A DNA stretch of 64,000 nt from a bacterium (GCA_024275165.1 JAJRZQ010000006.1:92288-156287); one strand, 5' to 3'; positions 55,053-64,000 are shown, counted from the stretch's first letter. Notes: generated by a model not told the origin, from the sequence alone. Numbers and translations: made by a program.

Positions 55053-56492
55053 TCAATAAGACTGGGCAAATAAAACCCGTTGTTCACTCGGCTTACCGGA
55101 AATCATGCAAACCCCTTCTTCGGCCGGGACATGGGTGGGAATACAACGAATCGTCGCTTTGGTTTCTTCTTGAATCTGTTGCGCCGTTTCCCTCGTGCCA
55201 TCCCAATGGGCGTAAATCAACCCGCCCCCCTGGGCCAGAACCTCTTTGAACTCGGCGTAACTTTCCACCTGAACGCTATGCGCCTCACGGCGATCCAAGG
55301 CGGTTTGATACAACCCTGCCTGAATTTCAGCCAAAATCGCGGGGATTCTTTCTGCCATTACCTCCAAACTCACAGGTTCTTTTGCCCGGTTATCGCGGCG
55401 TACGGTCATCCCGCTTTGCTTTTTCACATCCATCGGCCCCACCTCGATACGCAAAGGCACCCCCCGCTGCACCCAGTGAAAAAACTTATCCGAGGGCCGT
55501 AAATCATCCCGACTGTCTAAAGATACCCGCAGCTTGCCTAAAACCTGACCCAATTTTGCTTTGATTTTTTCGGCATGCTCATAGACCTGTTCCCGCTCCT
55601 CTGCCCGTTTAAAAATCGGCACAATCACCACCTGCGTGGGGGCAAGCTTAGGGGGAATGATCAAACCGTCGTCGTCCCCATGCACCATGATCACTCCCCC
55701 GATCATCCGAGTGGTACAGCCCCAACTGGTCGTCCAAGCGTATTCCAATTGATTGTCTCGGCTTAAATATTTGATTTCAAAGGCCTTGGCGAAGTTTTGC
55801 CCCAAGTTGTGACTGGTGGCGATTTGCAAGGCTTTGTTATCTTGCATCAAGGCTTCGACCGTGTAGGTGTCCCTCGCCCCGGGGAATTTTTCATGCTCCG
55901 GTTTGGCCCCCGCGATCACCGGAATCGCGCAAACCTCTTGCAAGAAATCCTGATAAACCTGGAGCATCTTGAGGGTTTCGCCTTGCGCCTCCTCATAGGT
56001 CTCATGGGCGGTATGACCCTCTTGCCATAAAAACTCGGTGGTGCGCAAAAAGAGACGGGTCCGCAATTCCCAACGCATCACATTGGCCCATTGATTGATC
56101 AAAAGGGGCAAATCACGATAACTCTTGATCCATTTGGCATACATATGCCCAATGATGGTTTCTGAGGTGGGGCGGATGACGAGGTTTTCTTCCAACTCCT
56201 TCCCGCCGGCGTGGGTTACGACCGCCAACTCCGGAGCAAAGCCTTCTACATGCTCCGCCTCTTTGGTAATAAAGCTCTCTGGAATCAAAAGCGGAAAATA
56301 AGCGTTTACATGACCCGTCTCTTTGAAGGTACGGTCTAGGGTGGCCTGCATGGCCTCCCAAATAGCGTAACCCGTCGGGCGAATCACCATGCAACCCTTG
56401 ACCGGAGAATGATCGGCCAATTCCCCTGCCGCAATAACATCTTGATACCATTGGGGGAAGTTTTCCGCTCGCGCGGTAATGTTCTTTGCCAT
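55053..56492 (-). CDS. proS: Prolyl-tRNA synthetase, short archaeal/eukaryote-like type
   Basis: 479 residues, lacking the ~180-residue editing insertion of the common bacterial ProS and having the C-terminal zinc-associated-type extension (ending GVCMISGKPSEQRVLFAQSY). Class II motifs: ENLVIRPTSETIIGHMYAKW (motif 1/2 region), RTTEFLWQEGHTAH, and AWTTSWGCTTRMIGGVIMVHGDDDGLIIPP. Charges tRNA-Pro. Last gene of the ilv-xseA-proS run, 5 bases after xseA. This type occurs in scattered bacterial lineages. Confidence 0.95.
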   Translation of the reverse strand: MAKNITARAENFPQWYQDVIAAGELADHSPVKGCMVIRPTGYAIWEAMQATLDRTFKETGHVNAYFPLLIPESFITKEAEHVEGFAPELAVVTHAGGKELEENLVIRPTSETIIGHMYAKWIKSYRDLPLLINQWANVMRWELRTRLFLRTTEFLWQEGHTAHETYEEAQGETLKMLQVYQDFLQEVCAIPVIAGAKPEHEKFPGARDTYTVEALMQDNKALQIATSHNLGQNFAKAFEIKYLSRDNQLEYAWTTSWGCTTRMIGGVIMVHGDDDGLIIPPKLAPTQVVIVPIFKRAEEREQVYEHAEKIKAKLGQVLGKLRVSLDSRDDLRPSDKFFHWVQRGVPLRIEVGPMDVKKQSGMTVRRDNRAKEPVSLEVMAERIPAILAEIQAGLYQTALDRREAHSVQVESYAEFKEVLAQGGGLIYAHWDGTRETAQQIQEETKATIRCIPTHVPAEEGVCMISGKPSEQRVLFAQSY

Positions 56493-56497
56493 ATGAT

Positions 56498-57826
56498 TTA
56501 ATCCAAGGGGTTGATGCGTTGGGTCGTTGCCTCTACCTCACCATCTTTGAGGCGCAGGGTAAAGGGTTGCTCTAGGGTAAATTGTTCCGCCTTTTCCAGC
56601 AGGCGCCCCGCATTGTCTTGGGCCAAGGCATAACCTCGCTCCAACACCGACAAAGGGCTCAAGCTGTTTAAAAGGGACGCGAGACGAGAGAGGCGATGCC
56701 CCGCCTCACCAATGCGCCTCATCATAATGGATTGGAGGCGTTCTTCCGTAAATAAAAGTTGCTCCCCCATCCGCGCCACGCGGACAACAGGGGCCTGGTG
56801 ACGCAAACTCTCTTGGGATTTCTCGAAGCGGTGCCTCACATAATTGGCCTTTGCCTCCCAGGCTCTTTTGAGGCGCAAACCGAGTTCATCGACTCGTTGA
56901 CTATGGGTTTGAATCACCCACTGGGGGCTTTTCAAGCGCTTTTGCGTCTGCCCTAAGCGCTCGGCCAGCATGGCTAATCGTTGACTCAAGGCGCTTTTCA
57001 TCCGCCGCTCCGCCTCACTCATAGCCAAAAAATAATCTTCCTTGAGCGGAACGGCAAGCTCCGCCGCGGCAGAAGGGGTCGGGGCGCGCAGGTCGGCCAC
57101 AAAATCGGTTAAGGAAAAATCGGTCTCATGCCCCACGGCGCTCACAATCGGGGTTTTCGCCTCATGAACCGCCTGCGCCAAAACCTCTTCATTAAAAGCC
57201 CAGAGGTCTTCTAAACTGCCCCCGCCCCGCGCGAGAAGGATTAAATCAATCTCGGGCCTCGCGTCTAAAACCGTGACTTGGTGCGCCAGCATTTGCGCCG
57301 CATGCTCCCCCTGCACTAGGCTGGGGGCGATCAAAATCGGCACCCCGGAAAAACGGCGTTCTAAGATTTGCAACAGGTCTTGAATCGCGGCCCCCGTTGG
57401 GCTGGTGACGATTCCAATCCCTTGAGGGAGACGGGGCAAAGGTTTTTTAAACTCCTCTTTAAACCAACCTCGTTGTTCCAGTTTGTTTTTTAACTGCTCA
57501 AAAGCAAGGCGTAAGGCCCCCTCGCCTATCGGCTCCAAGGAATCCACCAAAATTTGATAGCTCCCTCGAGGCGCGTATACCGAGACGCGGCCCGAAACCA
57601 AAACCTCCATCCCCTCTTCGGGCGCGAACTTCAGCCCCTGGGCTTGGTTGCGAAAAATAGCGGCGGAGATCTGCGCCTTTTCATCTTTTAAGGTAAAATA
57701 AAGATGCCCCGACGCGGGGCGAGACAACCCCGAGATTTCTCCCTTTAAGTAAATCTGACCCAGGTTGTCTTCCAAAAGCAGCTTGATTCGTCTTGTCAGC
57801 GCGCTAACGCTAAAGGTCTGCCGCAT
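56498..57826 (-). CDS. xseA: Exodeoxyribonuclease VII large subunit
   Basis: 442 residues. N-terminal OB-fold (VSALTRRIKLLLEDNLGQIYLKGEISGLSRPASGHLYFTLKD), catalytic domain with GIVTSPTGAAIQDLLQIL and LARGGGSLEDLWAFNEE, and a long coiled-coil C-terminal half ending with LERGYALAQDNAGRLL. Degrades single-stranded DNA. Lies between ilvC and proS with short gaps; the small subunit xseB is not in the window. Confidence 0.96.
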   Translation of the reverse strand: MRQTFSVSALTRRIKLLLEDNLGQIYLKGEISGLSRPASGHLYFTLKDEKAQISAAIFRNQAQGLKFAPEEGMEVLVSGRVSVYAPRGSYQILVDSLEPIGEGALRLAFEQLKNKLEQRGWFKEEFKKPLPRLPQGIGIVTSPTGAAIQDLLQILERRFSGVPILIAPSLVQGEHAAQMLAHQVTVLDARPEIDLILLARGGGSLEDLWAFNEEVLAQAVHEAKTPIVSAVGHETDFSLTDFVADLRAPTPSAAAELAVPLKEDYFLAMSEAERRMKSALSQRLAMLAERLGQTQKRLKSPQWVIQTHSQRVDELGLRLKRAWEAKANYVRHRFEKSQESLRHQAPVVRVARMGEQLLFTEERLQSIMMRRIGEAGHRLSRLASLLNSLSPLSVLERGYALAQDNAGRLLEKAEQFTLEQPFTLRLKDGEVEATTQRINPLD

Positions 57827-57834
57827 GATAGGTT

Positions 57835-58827
57835 TTAGCCGTTCTTTTTGAACATCTTGCGCAATTCGGCCCCTACCTTTTCAATCGGATGCTCTTCACT
57901 GGCGCGGCGCATTCCGTTAAAATGAGGCTGACCCACTTTATTTTCAGCCAACCACTGACTCGCGAAGCTGCCGTCTTGCACTTCTTTTAAAACCTGCCTC
58001 ATCGCCTTGCGGGACTCTTCGCCAATGACCTGAGGGCCACGCAGCAAACCGCCGTATTCCGCGGTTTCCGAAACCGAATAATTCATTTGGCTGATCCCCC
58101 CTTCGTAAAACAGGTCCACGATCAGTTTCAACTCATGCAGACACTCAAAGTAAGCGATTTCAGGAGGATAACCCGCCTCGGTCAAGGTCTCGAAACCGGC
58201 GCGCACCAGTTCCGCCGCCCCGCCGCACAATACGGCCTGCTCCCCGAACAAGTCGGTTTCGGTCTCGTCACGGAAATTAGTCAAGATGACGCCCGCGCGA
58301 GTGCCGCCAATCCCTTGAGCCCAAGCCAGAGCTAGGTCTTGGGCTTGGCCGCTTGCGTCTTGGTGAACCGCGATCAAACAGGGAGTGCCAAAACCTTCGC
58401 TATAGGTGCGGCGCACCAGGTGGCCGGGGCTTTTGGGCGCGATCATGATGACATCCACCTCCGCCGGAGCGATGATCTGGTTGTAAACAATGTTGAACCC
58501 GTGGCCAAAGGCCAAGACATTGCCCGGTTTTAGGTTGGGAGCAATATCGTTTTTGTAGATGTCCCCTTGGCTCTGGTCCTGGGCTAGAATCATGATCACA
58601 TCGGCCAACTTGGCCGCTTCTGCGGTTTCCACCACCCGCAAACCCGCTGCCTCGGCTTCGGGCCAAGACTTAGAGCCCTTACGCAGACCCACGACCACAT
58701 CCATTCCTGAATCCTTCAGGTTTTGAGAATGGGCGTGCCCTTGGCTGCCAAATCCGATTACAGCGAGCTTCTTGCCCTTTAAGAGGTTTAGGTTCGCGTC
58801 TTTATCATAAAAAATAGGAAGTTTCAT
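57835..58827 (-). CDS. ilvC: Ketol-acid reductoisomerase (class I)
   Basis: 330 residues. NADP-binding [22 protein letters not shown], then [17 protein letters not shown], and metal-binding [15 protein letters not shown] region with [19 protein letters not shown]. Second enzyme of branched-chain amino acid synthesis. Class I length (without the extra C-terminal repeat of E. coli IlvC). 21 bases after ilvH. Confidence 0.98.
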   Translation of the reverse strand: MKLPIFYDKDANLNLLKGKKLAVIGFGSQGHAHSQNLKDSGMDVVVGLRKGSKSWPEAEAAGLRVVETAEAAKLADVIMILAQDQSQGDIYKNDIAPNLKPGNVLAFGHGFNIVYNQIIAPAEVDVIMIAPKSPGHLVRRTYSEGFGTPCLIAVHQDASGQAQDLALAWAQGIGGTRAGVILTNFRDETETDLFGEQAVLCGGAAELVRAGFETLTEAGYPPEIAYFECLHELKLIVDLFYEGGISQMNYSVSETAEYGGLLRGPQVIGEESRKAMRQVLKEVQDGSFASQWLAENKVGQPHFNGMRRASEEHPIEKVGAELRKMFKKNG

Positions 58828-58848
58828 AGAACACCCAAAAATTAAAGG

Positions 58849-59319
58849 TTACTTGTGAATAGCGGCCTCGCCGGTGCGAGCCATTTCGAGAATCGTAAAC
58901 TCGCTGAAGACCTCGGCCACCCCATCGAGTTTACTGGCAGAACCGGCAATCTCAAAGGTAACCGATTCATGATTCATCTCAATCAGATTGCCTTGGTAGG
59001 CCTGGACTAGGGTTAAGACTTGGGTGCGCTGCGCCACCCCCGCTTGCACCTTCACCAGCATCAGCTCCAAACTGATGGTTTGGTGCGGTTTTAAATGCCG
59101 TACCTCCCATACATAAACGATATTTTTCAAAAGCTTTAAAATCAAGCGGATCTTATCGTCGTCTCCCGTGGTGACTAGGGTCATGCGATGCACGCCTTTT
59201 CGTTCACACTCGCCGGTACAAACCGATTCCAAGTTGTAGCCCCGCGAGGTAAACAATTCCACCACCCGAGCCAAGGCCCCGATCCGGTCTTCTACCAAAA
59301 CAGAGATCACATGTTTCAT
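58849..59319 (-). CDS. ilvH: Acetolactate synthase small subunit
   Basis: 156 residues with an N-terminal ACT domain (HVISVLVEDRIGALARVVELFTSRGYNLESV) that mediates valine feedback, and a C-terminal domain (LEKAEVFSEF-like region, residues 80-150). Directly follows ilvB without gap. Activates and regulates IlvB. Confidence 0.97.
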   Translation of the reverse strand: MKHVISVLVEDRIGALARVVELFTSRGYNLESVCTGECERKGVHRMTLVTTGDDDKIRLILKLLKNIVYVWEVRHLKPHQTISLELMLVKVQAGVAQRTQVLTLVQAYQGNLIEMNHESVTFEIAGSASKLDGVAEVFSEFTILEMARTGEAAIHK

Positions 59320-61008
59320 TCAAGCCCCCTCGATGATATCTTTAAATTCCTTCCCCGCTGGAATCATAGGATAAACCATGGAATGGGGGTCGATCATAAA
59401 CTCAATTAAGATCGGGCCTTGATGGGTTAAGGCCCGCTCAATAGCGGGGACGACTTCTTCCTTTTTACCCACCCTGCTCCCGGGGATGGAATAACCCTCC
59501 GCGATTTTTACAAAGTCAGGGGCATCGGGGGAAAGCGTCGAGGCATAACGGGAATCCCAAAATAAATCTTGCCACTGCTTGACCATCCCTAGGTTTTTGT
59601 TGTTTAAAACCACAATCACAATGGGTAGGTTGTAGCTGCGAACCGTGGCCAACTCCTGGATGTTCATTTGAAACCCTCCATCGCCGCAAAAACACACCAC
59701 CTGCTCATGGCCTTCCGCAAAGCAAGCCCCCACGGCGGCGGGGAGCGCAAAGCCCATGGTGCCCAGCCCGCCGGAAGTCAAATGACTGCGCTGTTGGGTG
59801 AAGGTGAAATGCTGCGCCACAAACATCTGATGCTGCCCCACATCACTCACCACCACCGCCTTGCCTTTCAAATGACGGCTAAACTCTTGAATCACGAATT
59901 CCGGGCGCAGCTCCCCCACTTTCATCTTTGCCTGATCATAATTGGGCAAAGGGTGGTTTTGCCGAATGCTTTTGATTTCTTCCAACCAGGGTTCGCTGTC
60001 CACCTTGTGGGCGAGCTTCCCGATTTCAGCCAAAAAATCCTTGGCATCGGCCACCACCCCGAGGTGAACCTTTTTGATTTTATTGATTTCACTAGGGTCT
60101 AAATCCACATGAATCATCTGAGCCAAGGGGGCAAAGCGCTCCACCTTACCCGTCACCCGGTCGTCAAAGCGAGCCCCCACGGCAATCACCAAGTCGGAAC
60201 GATGCATGGCCCAGTTGGCCGTATAGGTGCCGTGCATCCCCAGCATACCTAACGAAAGGGGGTGATCTTCAGAAATGGCCCCCTGCCCCAACAAGGTGGT
60301 GGTTACGGGAATCTCCGCCGCTTCCGCAAAGCGTAATAAGTCCTCCCCCGCATGGGCGAGGTTCACCCCGCCGCCAATATACAACACCGGACGGCTGGCC
60401 ATGCGGGTCATCTCCCAGGCCTTTTTTACCTGCCGCAAATCGGCCTTGGGGGGGAGATCGTAACCGGGAATCTCGATTTTTTCAACAAACTCCGCTGAAC
60501 TGGTCAAGCTTTGCAAATCCACGGGGAGGTCGATCAAAACCGGCCCCGGCCTCCCTGTGGTGGCGATATAAAAAGCCTCCTGCAACACCCGGGGCAGGTT
60601 GTTTAAATCCTTCACCAAATAATTGTGCTTGGTCACCGGACGGCTCACCCCGATCACATTGGTTTCTTGAAAGGCATTCGTCCCAATCACCGGAGTGCGC
60701 ACCTGCCCGGTAATGATGATCATGGGAATCGAGTCCGTCATGGCGGTGGCAATCCCCGTGATGGTATTGGTCGCGCCGGGGCCACTGGTCACGATCACCA
60801 CCCCAGGCCGCCCCGTAAGCCGAGCAAAACCGTCTGCCGCGTGGGCTGCCGCCTGCTCGTGGGCAACCCGAATCAGAGAGATATCCGAATGATTCAAGAA
60901 CTCATCAAAAAGGGGGATCACGCAACCGCCGGGATAACCAAAGACCTGGCCGACCCCTTGATCCTTCAAGGCTTGTAAAATGATTTGGCTGCCGTTTCGT
61001 TCCATCAT
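59320..61008 (-). CDS. ilvB: Acetolactate synthase large subunit
   Basis: 562 residues, full ThDP-dependent enzyme. FGYPGGCVIPLFDE at the start, VAHEQAAAHAADGFAR with the ThDP-activating Glu, FAD domain in the middle (VGARFDDRVTGKVERF), and the ThDP-binding GDGGFQMNIQELATV with ...NNKNLGMV. First committed enzyme of valine/leucine/isoleucine synthesis. Four bases downstream of the lipoprotein gene. Confidence 0.98.
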   Translation of the reverse strand: MMERNGSQIILQALKDQGVGQVFGYPGGCVIPLFDEFLNHSDISLIRVAHEQAAAHAADGFARLTGRPGVVIVTSGPGATNTITGIATAMTDSIPMIIITGQVRTPVIGTNAFQETNVIGVSRPVTKHNYLVKDLNNLPRVLQEAFYIATTGRPGPVLIDLPVDLQSLTSSAEFVEKIEIPGYDLPPKADLRQVKKAWEMTRMASRPVLYIGGGVNLAHAGEDLLRFAEAAEIPVTTTLLGQGAISEDHPLSLGMLGMHGTYTANWAMHRSDLVIAVGARFDDRVTGKVERFAPLAQMIHVDLDPSEINKIKKVHLGVVADAKDFLAEIGKLAHKVDSEPWLEEIKSIRQNHPLPNYDQAKMKVGELRPEFVIQEFSRHLKGKAVVVSDVGQHQMFVAQHFTFTQQRSHLTSGGLGTMGFALPAAVGACFAEGHEQVVCFCGDGGFQMNIQELATVRSYNLPIVIVVLNNKNLGMVKQWQDLFWDSRYASTLSPDAPDFVKIAEGYSIPGSRVGKKEEVVPAIERALTHQGPILIEFMIDPHSMVYPMIPAGKEFKDIIEGA

Positions 61009-61012
61009 AAAC

Positions 61013-61519
61013 CTATTGCAATTGGTCTTCGCTAAGGTTGAGCCACTGGCCTAAAAAAAATTGTTGTCGCGCCGACATGGCATAGCGCGGCTCCGTCATG
61101 AAGCCGCTCAAATAGGGCCGCAGAGTCAGATAAAAAATTCCTTTCCAATCCTCTGCCTTTTCCAAGGCCACATCATACTCGTAGGCCCCCACCCCAAAGG
61201 TGCGCTCAAAACGCATGCGATGAGGCAAATAACCTTGCGCCACAAAAAGCAGACTGACCCCCTTGGTCTCATCGGGCAGGGAAATATGATATTTCCCCTT
61301 CTCGTCGCGCTGGGCCAAGCCGACACTCATCCGAGTCTGCTGCCCATTCGGCCCAGGGGGCAAAAAGGTTTGGTCTTCCCGCTCAATCAGCACAAAGGCG
61401 TTTTGCGGCTCTAATCGACCTAAAATTTCTTGGGTTACCCAACCGGGGCGATAGGTCACCTTATCGGCGCAGGCAGCCAACCCAAGGGCCAAACCCAGAG
61501 CCAGGAAAATTATTCTCAT
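61013..61519 (-). CDS. Predicted lipoprotein of unknown function
   Basis: 168 residues. Type II signal peptide MRIIFLALGLALGLAACADK with a lipobox LAAC and an Asp two residues after the Cys (ADK: Cys-Ala-Asp), compatible with membrane attachment. The mature part is short, beta-rich (YHISLPDETKGVSLLFVAQG, EYDVALEKAEDW) and ends SEDQLQ. No family recognised. It is the first gene of the ilvBHC-xseA-proS transcript, an odd neighbour for biosynthetic genes. Confidence 0.75.
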   Translation of the reverse strand: MRIIFLALGLALGLAACADKVTYRPGWVTQEILGRLEPQNAFVLIEREDQTFLPPGPNGQQTRMSVGLAQRDEKGKYHISLPDETKGVSLLFVAQGYLPHRMRFERTFGVGAYEYDVALEKAEDWKGIFYLTLRPYLSGFMTEPRYAMSARQQFFLGQWLNLSEDQLQ

Positions 61520-61594
61520 GCGAATTCACAAAGGGAGTAGAAGCAGTCAGCTTGGCAATTTTCACGCAAGCCGTCAACCATTGGCCGCCCCTCG

Positions 61595-61636
61595 GTTACA
61601 AAGAATTACAAAGCCCTGCTTTACAGCTTCCTTACA
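61595..61636. promoter_or_regulatory. Array of four TTACA repeats upstream of tesA
   Basis: GTTACA-N4-ATTACA at 61595-61610 and TTTACA-N5-CTTACA at 61620-61636. The second pair has the 11-base period of the repeat upstream of pstS (CTAACA-N5-CTAACA) and resembles PhoP/PhoB-type boxes. It lies in the 196-base divergent region between the lipoprotein and tesA. Direct repeats are certain; the factor is not. Confidence 0.35.
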
Positions 61637-61715
61637 AATTTTCTACCTTAAGATAAATAGTTAAACAAATTTCATTAATCTCTGGGCTACCCATGCCGAC
61701 TGTCTCTTTAAATCT

Positions 61716-62348
61716 ATGACTCGAGTTTTCCCCTTCAACAAAATTGTTTTTTCCTTACTGCCCTTCTTCCTCTGCTATTTTATGCTGGGAAGCCTACAGG
61801 CAGAAACCCGCATCTACTGTATCGGGGATTCGCTCACCCAAGGCTTTGGGGTGGATTCCACCGAGGCTTGGCCTTTTTTGGTCGAAAAGGCCTTGCGAAA
61901 ACAAAATCATAAAGTAGTGGTGATCAATTCGGGGATCAGCGGCAGCACCAGCGCGAGCGGCCCGGGCCGGATGCGTTTTGCCTTAAAAACCAAGCCCGAC
62001 TGGATCATCTTTGCCCTAGGCGCCAACGACGGGCTACGGGGGTTGGATTTAGACATCATGGAGGCAAACCTAGCCCAAGCCATTGGGCTCGCCTTAGAAG
62101 CCAAGGTCAAAGTCCTTTTGGTGGGAATGCGCATCCCCCCCAATTACGGCAAGGCCTATGCCGAACGCTTCACCCAGGCCTTTGTTCATCTCGCTGAAAA
62201 ATACCAACTCCCTTGGGTGCCTTTTTTATTAGAAGGGGTCGCGGGGAACCCCGAACTCAACCAAGCCGATGGAATTCATCCCAATCGGGCAGGCCATCAA
62301 ATCATCGCCCGGCAATTGACCCAAAAACTAGCCCCCCTCTTGCCATGA
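61716..62348 (+). CDS. tesA: Arylesterase/lysophospholipase, TesA-like (SGNH hydrolase)
   Basis: 210 residues with an N-terminal signal peptide (VFSLLPFFLCYFMLGSLQAE). SGNH motifs: block I IYCIGDSLTQGFG with the nucleophile Ser, block II Gly, block III FALGANDGLRG, block V ADGIHPNRAGH with Asp and His. Periplasmic esterase/thioesterase family. The stop overlaps the ybbA start (ATGA), reproducing the tesA-ybbA-ybbP cluster of many proteobacteria. Confidence 0.93.
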   Translation: MTRVFPFNKIVFSLLPFFLCYFMLGSLQAETRIYCIGDSLTQGFGVDSTEAWPFLVEKALRKQNHKVVVINSGISGSTSASGPGRMRFALKTKPDWIIFALGANDGLRGLDLDIMEANLAQAIGLALEAKVKVLLVGMRIPPNYGKAYAERFTQAFVHLAEKYQLPWVPFLLEGVAGNPELNQADGIHPNRAGHQIIARQLTQKLAPLLP

Positions 62349-63016
62349 GCCTCGAACTCAAACAACTGAGCAAAAGCTTCACCAAAGGAGAAAAAAAACT
62401 GACCCTCTTGCAAGGGGCCTCTTTATCCTTAACTACAGGGGAAAGCGTAGCGATTTTAGGCCCTTCGGGTAGCGGAAAATCGACCCTCCTCAGCCTCATT
62501 GCCGGGTTGGATCAACCCGATTCCGGCGAGGTATGGCTGGAGCAAATCTGCCTGACCACCTTAAAGGAGGCGGACCTAACCCGTCACCGCGCCCAACATT
62601 TAGGAATCGTGTTCCAACAATTCCACCTCATGCCTCACCTCACCGCCTTAGAAAACATCAGCCTACCCCTCGAACTGAGCAAAGACAAACAAGCCCTGAG
62701 CAAAGCAAAAAGCCTCTTGGAGGAAGTGGGTTTGGGCGAGCGGGCGGGGCATTTTCCCAGCCAATTGAGCGGCGGAGAATGCCAGAGGGTGGCCATCGCT
62801 CGCGCCCTGGTGGTTGAACCGGACCTCCTTTTAGCCGACGAGCCCACAGGCAACCTCGACGAGACAACGGGGCACCAGATCGCCGACCTCCTCTTTAATC
62901 TGGCAGAGCGGAAACAGACCACCTTGGTGATCGTCACCCACAACCAAGAACTGGCAAAGCGCTGCCAGCGCCGCTTTCATCTACACCAAGGTCGCCTCCA
63001 TGAAGATATGGCTTAG
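62345..63016 (+). CDS. ybbA: ABC transporter ATPase, YbbA (LolD/MacB-like)
   Basis: 223 residues from the ATG at 62345 that overlaps the tesA stop. Walker [10 protein letters not shown], signature [15 protein letters not shown], Walker [15 protein letters not shown]-loop [10 protein letters not shown]. Belongs to the group that drives FtsX-type mechanotransmission permeases, not classical transport. The next gene overlaps its 3' end by 17 bases. Confidence 0.94.
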   Translation: MSLELKQLSKSFTKGEKKLTLLQGASLSLTTGESVAILGPSGSGKSTLLSLIAGLDQPDSGEVWLEQICLTTLKEADLTRHRAQHLGIVFQQFHLMPHLTALENISLPLELSKDKQALSKAKSLLEEVGLGERAGHFPSQLSGGECQRVAIARALVVEPDLLLADEPTGNLDETTGHQIADLLFNLAERKQTTLVIVTHNQELAKRCQRRFHLHQGRLHEDMA

Positions 63017-64000
63017 GCTGAGCCTCCGAGAGCTACTCAATCACAAGGGATTTAGCCTCTTTTTTATCCTCAACCTCGCCTTGGGCTTGATGGGCTTTAT
63101 CGCCCTGGACTCCTTTAAAACCAGCCTGCACGAGCATATCCAAAGCCAATCCAAAAGCCTCTTGGCCGCGGATTTAAGCCTCAGCGCCTTTCTCCCCCTG
63201 ACCGACCCAGAACAGAGCTTGACCCGCGACCTCTTAGGGCCCATTGAGGAGCAATCGACTCAAATCCTGTTCAACACCATGGTTTCTGGCCCTGACGACA
63301 CCCAACTGGCCGAGCTCAACGCGGTTAGCGCAGGCTACCCCCTTTATGGGGAATTGATTTTAACCGATGGCCGCCACCTCCGCGCCCCAGAGTTGCAAGC
63401 CCTCTGGCAAGGCAAGCCCCGCGCCTTGGCGCAGCAAGAGCTCTTAGACGCCTTAGGGCTAAAACTCGGCGAAAGCATAACCATTGGGGAGCAGGCCTTT
63501 GAAGTTGCCGGCGGCCTCCTCCAATCCCCCGGGCAAAGCTTCTGGAACGCTCGGATGAACTATAAGGTCTTCATCAGCGAGGCCTGGGCCCAACAAACCG
63601 GCTTGCTTCAATTTGGCAGCCATCGCCGCTACAACTACCTCTATCGCTTAAGCGACGGCGATCAGGCCGACTTTTTAGCCAAAAAAATCAATCGGGAGGC
63701 GAAAAAAGCCTTTGGCCCCAACCCCTATTTCCAGGCCCTGCCCCATAACCGAGCGAACCCTCAGATGTCTCGTTTGATGGATTACCTAGGCGACTACCTT
63801 GGGCTTGCCGCCTTGGTGGCTTTGTTTCTTGCCGGCCTGGGCACCGCCTACCTCTTTCGGGCCTATTTAGCTCAAAAAACCTTGGAGATGGCGATTTTGC
63901 GCAGCCTCGGTGCCAGTTCAATGCAAACAGGAGGGTGGATGATCTTAGAAATCAACCTCTTAGGCACGCTGGCCGCCCTGGTTGCGGGGCTCTTGGCACG
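63000..64000 (+). CDS. ybbP: FtsX-like ABC permease, YbbP (partial)
   Basis: Starts ATG 63000 ([20 protein letters not shown]) and continues beyond the right edge; about 333 residues are present. First helix FFILNLALGLMGFIALDS, then a MacB-like periplasmic domain (GRHLRAPELQALW, GESITIGEQAFEV) and the beginning of the FtsX core (LGLAALVALFLAGLGTAYLF, AILRSLGASS). YbbP normally has about 800 residues in two such halves. Partner of YbbA and TesA. Confidence 0.9.
   Translation, partial: MKIWLRLSLRELLNHKGFSLFFILNLALGLMGFIALDSFKTSLHEHIQSQSKSLLAADLSLSAFLPLTDPEQSLTRDLLGPIEEQSTQILFNTMVSGPDDTQLAELNAVSAGYPLYGELILTDGRHLRAPELQALWQGKPRALAQQELLDALGLKLGESITIGEQAFEVAGGLLQSPGQSFWNARMNYKVFISEAWAQQTGLLQFGSHRRYNYLYRLSDGDQADFLAKKINREAKKAFGPNPYFQALPHNRANPQMSRLMDYLGDYLGLAALVALFLAGLGTAYLFRAYLAQKTLEMAILRSLGASSMQTGGWMILEINLLGTLAALVAGLLA

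Noticed and set aside
1-64000. tRNA genes, CRISPR arrays, insertion sequences, prophage
   Set aside because: No T-loop/acceptor pattern in the intergenic gaps, no regularly spaced repeats besides the coding pentapeptide array, and no transposase, integrase or phage protein among the frames.

Overview
The window comes from a Gram-negative, didermic bacterium with a proteobacterial style of gene content. Evidence for this is the Na+-NQR operon, a TolC/RND efflux operon, PstSCAB-PhoU with the long forms of PstA and PstC, UbiX, GmhB and a TesA-YbbA-YbbP cluster. Base composition is roughly balanced and genes are packed in operons with many 4-base ATGA overlaps. Na+-NQR suggests a saline or marine habitat. 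The prolyl-tRNA synthetase is the short archaeal/eukaryote-like type. I cannot place the organism to genus. No rRNA, tRNA, CRISPR array, transposase or prophage gene was seen.

Layout. 1-4250 (minus): nqrA-B-C-D-E, with nqrE cut by the window edge. 4516-5875 (plus): a sugar-ABC permease broken by an in-frame TGA, then a TVP38/DedA-like membrane protein. 5974-8628 (minus): trpD-trpC-trpF plus a small zinc-ribbon membrane protein, without trpBA. 8815-9225: bacteriohemerythrin, followed by 500 bp of non-coding DNA with hairpins and a dispersed repeat. 9729-12247: two tandem PilZ-like paralogues. 12363-16849: topA and an ABC-F ATPase. 17108-18214: a KamA-like radical SAM aminomutase. 18280-24780 (minus): tetR-tolC-MFP-RND efflux operon with a probable autoregulatory operator. 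24995-27593 (plus): an unusual pair, a FliF/FliG-like chimeric protein (frameshifted here) overlapping an outer-membrane beta-barrel gene. 27606-33864 (minus): pstS-pstC-pstA-pstB-phoU behind a Pho-box-like direct repeat. 34041-35784: ubiX, an orphan MalK/UgpC-type ATPase and a tiny membrane protein. 35781-42024: yyaL (minus), hisH-hisF (plus), alaS (minus). 42135-45507 (plus): gmhB, a pentapeptide-repeat protein, ppiB and a rhomboid protease. 45510-52210 (minus): clpP, ugd, uxs, trmJ and a hybrid histidine kinase in one tightly packed operon. 52425-53021: a Lys/Glu-rich unknown. 53084-54920 (minus): accB and accC, the latter frameshifted. 55053-61519 (minus): a lipoprotein, ilvB-ilvH-ilvC, xseA and proS. 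61716-64000 (plus): tesA, ybbA and ybbP, the last cut by the edge.

The most interesting locus is 24995-27593. Restoring one missing base gives a protein of about 533 residues with a signal peptide, a segment resembling the end of the FliF periplasmic ring domain (with the KRGD motif), a membrane helix like FliF TM2, and FliG-middle and FliG-C-like helical domains. Its stop codon overlaps the start of an outer-membrane barrel gene. No other flagellar gene is present in the window. This looks like a reduced rotor or switch module physically coupled to the outer membrane, and I know of no described system with this layout.

Three genes are broken at base level: the permease by a nonsense codon, and the FliF/FliG-like gene and accC by one missing base each. 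Because accC is normally essential, sequencing or assembly error must be considered for all three.
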